Shown here in pieces: positions 59,637-64,000 of a stretch of 64,000 nt of DNA (its first letter is position 1; each line of letters starts with the position of its first letter). The notes beneath the pieces are model-generated. The model did no database searches, was not told the origin of the DNA, and saw nothing but the letters and a program-made list of their open reading frames with translations. The translations under genes were made by a program, and so were the position numbers. Source of the stretch: Erythrobacter sp. EC-HK427 (GTDB taxonomy: Bacteria > Pseudomonadota > Alphaproteobacteria > Sphingomonadales > Sphingomonadaceae). Location of the stretch: positions 66,292 through 130,291 of the forward strand of contig NZ_LR701479.1 of the NCBI RefSeq assembly GCF_902498745.1. The letters run 5' to 3'.

Positions 59637-60479
59637 ATGGATATTCTCGCTTCGACCCAATGGCTGGCAGACCGTCTGGACAACCGCGATTTCGTGATCC
59701 TCGATGCGTCGGCGCATTTGCCAGATGCGGGACGCGATGCGGCTGCGGAGTTTGCGCAAGCCCACATTCCGGGTGCGCGCTTCCTCGATCTCAAAGGCCT
59801 GTACGATCCCGATAGTCCGGTACCCGCGGCCATTCCGACACGCGCGCAAGTCGAAGCACGGCTGGGCGCGTTGGGCGTCTCAAATGGCAGCGCGATTGTG
59901 CTGTATGACAATTCGGCCCTACGCTCTGCCGCGCGGGCGTGGTTTATCCTGCGCCGCTACGGCATCGGCCCGCTCCACGTGCTCGATGGCGGAATGCAGA
60001 AATGGCAGGCAGAGGGATATCCGGTCGAGAGCGGCGAAGTGACCGCCGAACCAGCCCGTTTCACCACCAGCGGCGGGACGGGAGAAGTGCGGTTCAAGGC
60101 AGATATGCTCGCCAATATCGACAGCCGTTCCGAGCAGGTGGTCGATGCGCGCGGCGCAGCGCGGTTTCGCGGCGAGGAGGGCGATTTCCGCCCCGGTGTT
60201 GCTGCTGGCCACATTCCCGGCGCGCGCAATCTGCCTTTCGGCGACGTGCTGAACGCGGACAGCACGTTCAAGGATGCGGAGGGCATTCGCGCCGCCTTTA
60301 CGGGCGCAGGCATCGATCTCGACGCGCCTGTGACTGCCACTTGCGGCAGCGGCATCACCGCCTCTGTTCTGCTGCTGGCGCTGCATCTCACCGGCAAGGA
60401 CGGCGCGCTGTATGATGGCAGCTGGAGCGAATGGGGCGCAGACCCCTCGCTACCGGTGGCAACAGGAGACGCGGATTGA
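59637..60479 (+). CDS. sseA: 3-mercaptopyruvate / thiosulfate sulfurtransferase
   Basis: 280 residues, two rhodanese domains. The catalytic loop in the second domain is ATCGSGITASVLLLAL (CGSGITA, typical of mercaptopyruvate sulfurtransferase) at about 226-241. The inactive first domain has AHIPGARFLDLKGLYDPDSP. It moves sulfur from mercaptopyruvate or thiosulfate to thiols or cyanide. Its TGA overlaps the TTG start of metC, so sulfur-amino-acid genes are coupled. Confidence 0.93.
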   Translation: MDILASTQWLADRLDNRDFVILDASAHLPDAGRDAAAEFAQAHIPGARFLDLKGLYDPDSPVPAAIPTRAQVEARLGALGVSNGSAIVLYDNSALRSAARAWFILRRYGIGPLHVLDGGMQKWQAEGYPVESGEVTAEPARFTTSGGTGEVRFKADMLANIDSRSEQVVDARGAARFRGEEGDFRPGVAAGHIPGARNLPFGDVLNADSTFKDAEGIRAAFTGAGIDLDAPVTATCGSGITASVLLLALHLTGKDGALYDGSWSEWGADPSLPVATGDAD

Positions 60480-61687
60480 GCGAGGACACGCACAAACCTG
60501 CCACAAGGCTGGTCGAAGTCGGGCGGCGCAAGCAATGGACACGCGTTGAAGGCCAGCCGGGCGGCGTGGTCAATCCGCCGGTCTGGCGCAGCAGCACGCA
60601 TTTGTATGACAGCACCGCCGATCTGGCGCAGGGCCGCCCCAACGCAGACGGGCATTTCTATTACGGAAGGCGCGGCGGGCCGACGCAATGGGCGCTGGCA
60701 GAGGCGCTGACCGCGCTCGAACCGGGCGCGGATGGCACCGAACTGTTTCCCAGCGGCGTCGCGGCGATCAGCTGCACGCTGATGGCGCTGCTGCGCCCCG
60801 GCGACGAATTGCTGTTCGCCGACAATGCCTACGAGCCCACCCGCACGGCGGCCTTGGGCCTGCTCAAACGCTTCGACATTTCAGCGCGCGCCTTCGATCC
60901 GCTCGATGTGGATGGTTTCGCCCAAGCCATCGGCCCTGCCACCAAACTCGTGATGCTGGAAAACCCCGGCAGTCTGACGATGGAAGTGTGCGATATTCCC
61001 GCCCTCACCGCGATTGCGCGCGAGAAGGGCGTGCTGTCGGTAATCGACAACACCTGGGCCTCGCCGCTGGGATTTCCGGCGCTGGAGCGGGGCTGCGATG
61101 TTTCGGTGATGAGCCTCACCAAACACGTGGGCGGGCATTCCGACCTAATGATGGGCAGCGCCTCGGCCAAGCAACCGCTTATCGAGCGCATCCGCAACCA
61201 CGCGCAGTTTCTGGGGCAAGTCGTCTCGCCCGACGATGCCGCGCTGGCCCTGCGCGGCCTCAGGACAATGGGCGTGCGGCTTGAGCAATCGACGAAAAGT
61301 GCACTTGCAGTGGCCGACTGGCTGCAAAGCCGCTCTGAAGTCGCCTCCGTCCTCTGCCCCATGCTGCCCGGCGCGCCGGGCTATGACATCTGGCAGCGCG
61401 ATTTCTCCGGCGGCTGCGGGCTGTTCAGCTTCACCTTGCGCGATGCCGATGTGAGGGCGCGCGCCCGTTTCCTCGATAGTTTGGAACTCTTCGGCATCGG
61501 ATTTAGTTGGGGTGGGTATGAAAGTCTGGCGATCCCGGTCGATCCTGCCCGGGTGCGCGATTTCAATGCTTGGCCGAGTGACGCCGACGCCGGAAGCGGC
61601 CTTGGTGTGCGGCTGAGCATCGGGCTGGAAGACCCCGGCGATCTGATCCGCGACCTGACCCGCGCCTTCGCCGCCATGGAGACGTAA
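60476..61687 (+). CDS. metC: Cystathionine beta-lyase
   Basis: 403 residues, PLP enzyme of the Cys/Met metabolism family. The PLP lysine is in VMSLTKHVGGHSDLMMGS (Lys at about 208), and YYGRRGGPTQWALAEAL and NPGSLTMEVCDIPAL are MetC-type. It splits cystathionine to homocysteine, pyruvate and ammonia. The start is TTG at 60476 (AGGAG 9 bases upstream, TTGA overlap with sseA); there is no in-frame ATG near the conserved N-terminus. Confidence 0.94.
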   Translation: MSEDTHKPATRLVEVGRRKQWTRVEGQPGGVVNPPVWRSSTHLYDSTADLAQGRPNADGHFYYGRRGGPTQWALAEALTALEPGADGTELFPSGVAAISCTLMALLRPGDELLFADNAYEPTRTAALGLLKRFDISARAFDPLDVDGFAQAIGPATKLVMLENPGSLTMEVCDIPALTAIAREKGVLSVIDNTWASPLGFPALERGCDVSVMSLTKHVGGHSDLMMGSASAKQPLIERIRNHAQFLGQVVSPDDAALALRGLRTMGVRLEQSTKSALAVADWLQSRSEVASVLCPMLPGAPGYDIWQRDFSGGCGLFSFTLRDADVRARARFLDSLELFGIGFSWGGYESLAIPVDPARVRDFNAWPSDADAGSGLGVRLSIGLEDPGDLIRDLTRAFAAMET

Positions 61688-61688
61688 T

Positions 61689-62807
61689 GTGACTGCACCC
61701 ACCGCCGCCCCCGCTACCGAGCCAGCCGCCGAACTAACCGAAGCGACGCCCGATAGCGGGACTGAGACGACAGCGGCAGAACCAGCCGCCGCTCCGGTTG
61801 AGGCGAGTCCCGAACCAGCCAGTGCGGCAGAGGAAGCTGTCTCCGGCGCGGACGCTATCGCGGACTCGGTGTCCGACAGTTCGGCGACGCTGGGGGGTAT
61901 GATCGAGCAGCTCGACGCTTGGGGCTTTACCGTCGCCGATACGCGCTTTTCGGTGTGGACACTGCTGGTTGTCATCCTGGTGGTGGTCGGCGTGTTCCTG
62001 TTTGCGCGCATCAGCACGCGGCTCGCCAAATCGGGACTGAAACGCGCCACCAGGCTCGACGTGTCGCAGCGGCTCTTGGCGGAGAAGATCCTCACAGTCG
62101 CGCTGTGGGCTGTCGCCATCCTGATCGGGATCGACATTCTCGGCATCGACTTGACGGCGCTCGCGGTCTTTTCTGGCGCGTTCGGCCTTGCCATCGGCTT
62201 CGGCCTGCAAAAGACCTTCGGCAATTTGATCGCGGGGATCATCCTCCTGATGGACAAGTCGATCAAGCCGGGGGACGTGATCGCGATTGCCGATCAGGCG
62301 GGCAATGAAACCTTCGGACAAATCCGCAAAATCGGCATCCGCGCCGTCTCCATCACCACGCGGGATGAACGCGAATATCTGATTCCCAACGAAAACCTGA
62401 TGGTCAATCAAGTGGAGAACTGGTCCTATTCCAGCCGCAAGGTGCGGATGCAGGTGCATGTCGGCATCGGTTATGGCTGCGATCAGAAGCTGGCGCAGAC
62501 ACTGATGCTGGAAGCGGCGGCGAGCTGCAAACGGGTCCTCGAAACCCCCAAGCCGACCGTGTGGATGGCCGAATATGGCGACAACAGCGTCAATTACACC
62601 ATCCATTGCTGGATCGAAGACCCGGAAATGGGCGTCGGCAATGTCCGTTCCGAAGTGCTCAACCGGTTGTGGGATCTTTTCCAGGAAAACGGCATCGAAA
62701 TCCCCTACCCGCAGCGCGACCTCAATCTGCGCGACAATGCACAGTTCCAGCAATTGGTGGCAGCGATTTCGCAGCGGGTGGAAGCCAAGCGCGAGCCGGG
62801 CGAGTAA
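61689..62807 (+). CDS. Small-conductance mechanosensitive channel (MscS family)
   Basis: 372 residues. An alanine/glutamate-rich tail (1-65) precedes three membrane helices; the pore helix and following beta domain read AFGLAIGFGLQKTFGNLIAGI and ILLMDKSIKPGDVI (about 170-200), then FGQIRKIGIRAVSITTRDEREYLIPNENLMVNQVENWS, all MscS hallmarks. It opens on hypo-osmotic shock. GTG start at 61689, one base after the metC stop; the long low-complexity N-terminus makes this start less certain than the body. Confidence 0.92.
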   Translation: MTAPTAAPATEPAAELTEATPDSGTETTAAEPAAAPVEASPEPASAAEEAVSGADAIADSVSDSSATLGGMIEQLDAWGFTVADTRFSVWTLLVVILVVVGVFLFARISTRLAKSGLKRATRLDVSQRLLAEKILTVALWAVAILIGIDILGIDLTALAVFSGAFGLAIGFGLQKTFGNLIAGIILLMDKSIKPGDVIAIADQAGNETFGQIRKIGIRAVSITTRDEREYLIPNENLMVNQVENWSYSSRKVRMQVHVGIGYGCDQKLAQTLMLEAAASCKRVLETPKPTVWMAEYGDNSVNYTIHCWIEDPEMGVGNVRSEVLNRLWDLFQENGIEIPYPQRDLNLRDNAQFQQLVAAISQRVEAKREPGE

Positions 62808-62876
62808 AGTTCACCTTCGCCCCCGGCAAAGCATTCTCGTTGGCGCTGGCGGCGCGATGCGGCCATCTGGGCCGCC

Positions 62877-63632
62877 ATGCAAAAAGGCACAATATACCTC
62901 GTTGGCGCAGGGCCGGGCGATCCCGACCTGCTGACCCTGCGCGCGGCGCGGCTGATAGAACGCGCCGGATTGATCGTGCATGACGGGCTGGTCGATCCCG
63001 CCATCCTCGCCCTCGCCCGCCCCGATGCGGAGCTGGTCTCGGTCGCCAAGCAACGCGCGCGGCATACTCTGCCGCAGGAGGAGATCAACGGGCTGCTGGT
63101 GCGCGAAGCACTCAAAGGCCGCGATGTCGTTCGCCTCAAAGGCGGCGATCCGTTCATTTTCGGGCGCGGCGGGGAAGAGATGGAAGACGCGCAAGCCGCC
63201 GGTGTGCGGGTGGAGATCGTCCCCGGCATTTCCTCCGCCAATGGTGCCGCGGCTGCTGCGGGCATCCCCCTCACCCACCGCGATAGCGCGAGCATCGTCA
63301 GCTTCGTCGCCGGCCAATGCAAGGGCCTGTCCGAACAGGACTGGTCGGGCCTCGCAGGCGTCGGCCGCACGCTGGTGATCTATATGGGCGTCAAAACCGC
63401 TGGGCAGATCGCCGAAAAGCTGATGGCCGACGGCCTTGCGCCCGATATGCCGCTGGCGGTGATCGAGAACGCCTGCCGCCCCGAAATGCGCGTGCTGCGC
63501 GGGCCATTGGCGGCCTTGCCCGATCTGGTGGAAGCCGAGCAGGTGCAAAGCCCTGCGCTGATCGTGATCGGCGATGTGACGGCGCGCGCCAATGCCGCCG
63601 TCGCGGCTGTCGCTTCGGAGTATGCCTTGTGA
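62877..63632 (+). CDS. cobA: Uroporphyrinogen-III C-methyltransferase
   Basis: 251 residues. Motifs: LVGAGPGDPDLLTLRAARLI (8-27), VRLKGGDPFIFGRGGEEME (about 84-102), GISSANGAAAAAGIPLTHRD. It makes precorrin-2 from uroporphyrinogen III, the start of the siroheme and cobalamin branches. The next genes (DUF2849 and a sulfite reductase) point to siroheme for sulfite reduction. It overlaps the DUF2849 gene by 4 bases (GTGA). Confidence 0.95.
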   Translation: MQKGTIYLVGAGPGDPDLLTLRAARLIERAGLIVHDGLVDPAILALARPDAELVSVAKQRARHTLPQEEINGLLVREALKGRDVVRLKGGDPFIFGRGGEEMEDAQAAGVRVEIVPGISSANGAAAAAGIPLTHRDSASIVSFVAGQCKGLSEQDWSGLAGVGRTLVIYMGVKTAGQIAEKLMADGLAPDMPLAVIENACRPEMRVLRGPLAALPDLVEAEQVQSPALIVIGDVTARANAAVAAVASEYAL

Positions 63633-63925
63633 AAATCCTCACCGGAAATGATCTCAAAACCGGCGCGGTCGTGTGGTGGAACGGCCAGGGCTGGTCGCTC
63701 CATATCGCCGATGCCGTTGATGCAGGCGAGCACGCCGCCGATATCCTCGCCGCCGAGGAGAGCGCGCGCCGTGTCAACGCTTCCTACGCCATCGATGCGG
63801 AGTTGACCGATGACGGCCCGCGCCCCGCGCACATCAAGGATCGGGTGCGCGCCCTTGGCCCGACGGTGCGGCCCGATCTTGGCTACAAAGCCGCCGCCGA
63901 GCGCGGCTGGGACTGGGTGATCTGA
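63629..63925 (+). CDS. DUF2849 family protein of the sulfite reductase operon
   Basis: 98 residues from the GTG at 63629. MKILTGNDLKTGAVVWWNGQ at the start and DRVRALGPTVRPDLGY near the end are the family pattern. DUF2849 proteins are found almost always between cobA and cysI in alphaproteobacteria; the role is not known. Its stop overlaps the cysI start (TGATG-type, one base). Confidence 0.9.
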   Translation: MKILTGNDLKTGAVVWWNGQGWSLHIADAVDAGEHAADILAAEESARRVNASYAIDAELTDDGPRPAHIKDRVRALGPTVRPDLGYKAAAERGWDWVI

Positions 63926-64000
63926 TGTATATTTATGACCAATATGACCAGGCGATGGTCGATGCCCGTGTCGCGGAGTTCCGCGATCAGGCGCGCCGTC
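63925..64000 (+). CDS. cysI: Nitrite/sulfite reductase hemoprotein, N-terminal fragment
   Basis: Starts MYIYDQYDQAMVDARVAEFR and runs off the window after 25 codons. This N-terminus and the cobA-DUF2849 context fit the siroheme-containing sulfite reductase (CysI) of alphaproteobacterial sulfur assimilation. The catalytic domain is not visible, so a nitrite reductase of the same family cannot be excluded. Confidence 0.8.
   Translation, partial: MYIYDQYDQAMVDARVAEFRDQARR

Overview
The window reads as a piece of a GC-rich alphaproteobacterial chromosome, most likely Sphingomonadales and close to Erythrobacter/Porphyrobacter. The reasons are the rimP-nusA-ylxR-infB and infA-maf-rng-yacG gene orders, a carotenoid hydroxylase (crtZ), bacteriochlorophyll genes bchE and bchJ, a zeta-type ATPase inhibitor, and a short interspersed repeat (CCTTCGACAAGCTCAGG) that I associate with this group. 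Placement is by gene content only. The first 325 bases are a near-perfect fold-back of the 5' end of infB, so position 1 probably marks a contig end or an assembly artefact.

Layout: 1-3.3 kb, translation/transcription operon (minus strand). 3.4-4.3 kb, a secreted protein of unknown function with a distant paralogue at 21.3-22.2 kb. 4.4-9.1 kb, a phage-shock (Psp) locus: divergent pspF, a strong sigma-54 promoter, a 51-codon gene, pspA, pspB, pspC, and then six consecutive small PspB-like membrane genes. 9.1-11.2 kb, tRNA-Phe, yacG, rng, maf, infA. 11.4-14.3 kb, a TonB-dependent receptor with a glycine-rich insert. 14.6-25.1 kb, mostly housekeeping and metabolism (sufE, crtZ, leuC, leuD, bolA, grxD, SRAP peptidase, a GH43 lipoprotein, queuosine precursor transporter). 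25.1-25.8 kb, a second Psp-type locus: three tandem 36-42 codon paralogues and a PspC-domain gene, again behind a sigma-54-type promoter.

27.1-35.6 kb is the most unusual region. It is a compact gene set immediately downstream of recF encoding a lasso-cyclase-like asparagine synthetase homologue, a 44-residue precursor peptide with a WxxPxL leader motif, an HPr-kinase-like protein, a PqqD/B1-type recognition protein, a 2OG-Fe(II) oxygenase, a sulfotransferase, and a 1094-residue permease fused to FG-GAP/ASPIC repeats. It looks like a lasso-type RiPP pathway with three possible tailoring steps but no visible leader peptidase or ABC exporter.

35.6-64 kb returns to core functions: arylesterase with an ABC transporter pair, a second TonB-dependent receptor, typA, ccdA with a periplasmic thioredoxin divergent from bchE-bchJ (a perfect FNR box lies midway between them), a glycosyltransferase, a PadR-type regulator with a collagen-like extension and a palindromic operator, rarA, tRNA-Thr, a regulatory-domain methyltransferase, ugd, queF, sseA-metC, mscS, and the start of a siroheme/sulfite reduction operon (cobA, DUF2849, cysI) running off the window. 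Two systems deserve follow-up: the expanded, two-locus sigma-54 Psp regulon and the RiPP cluster.
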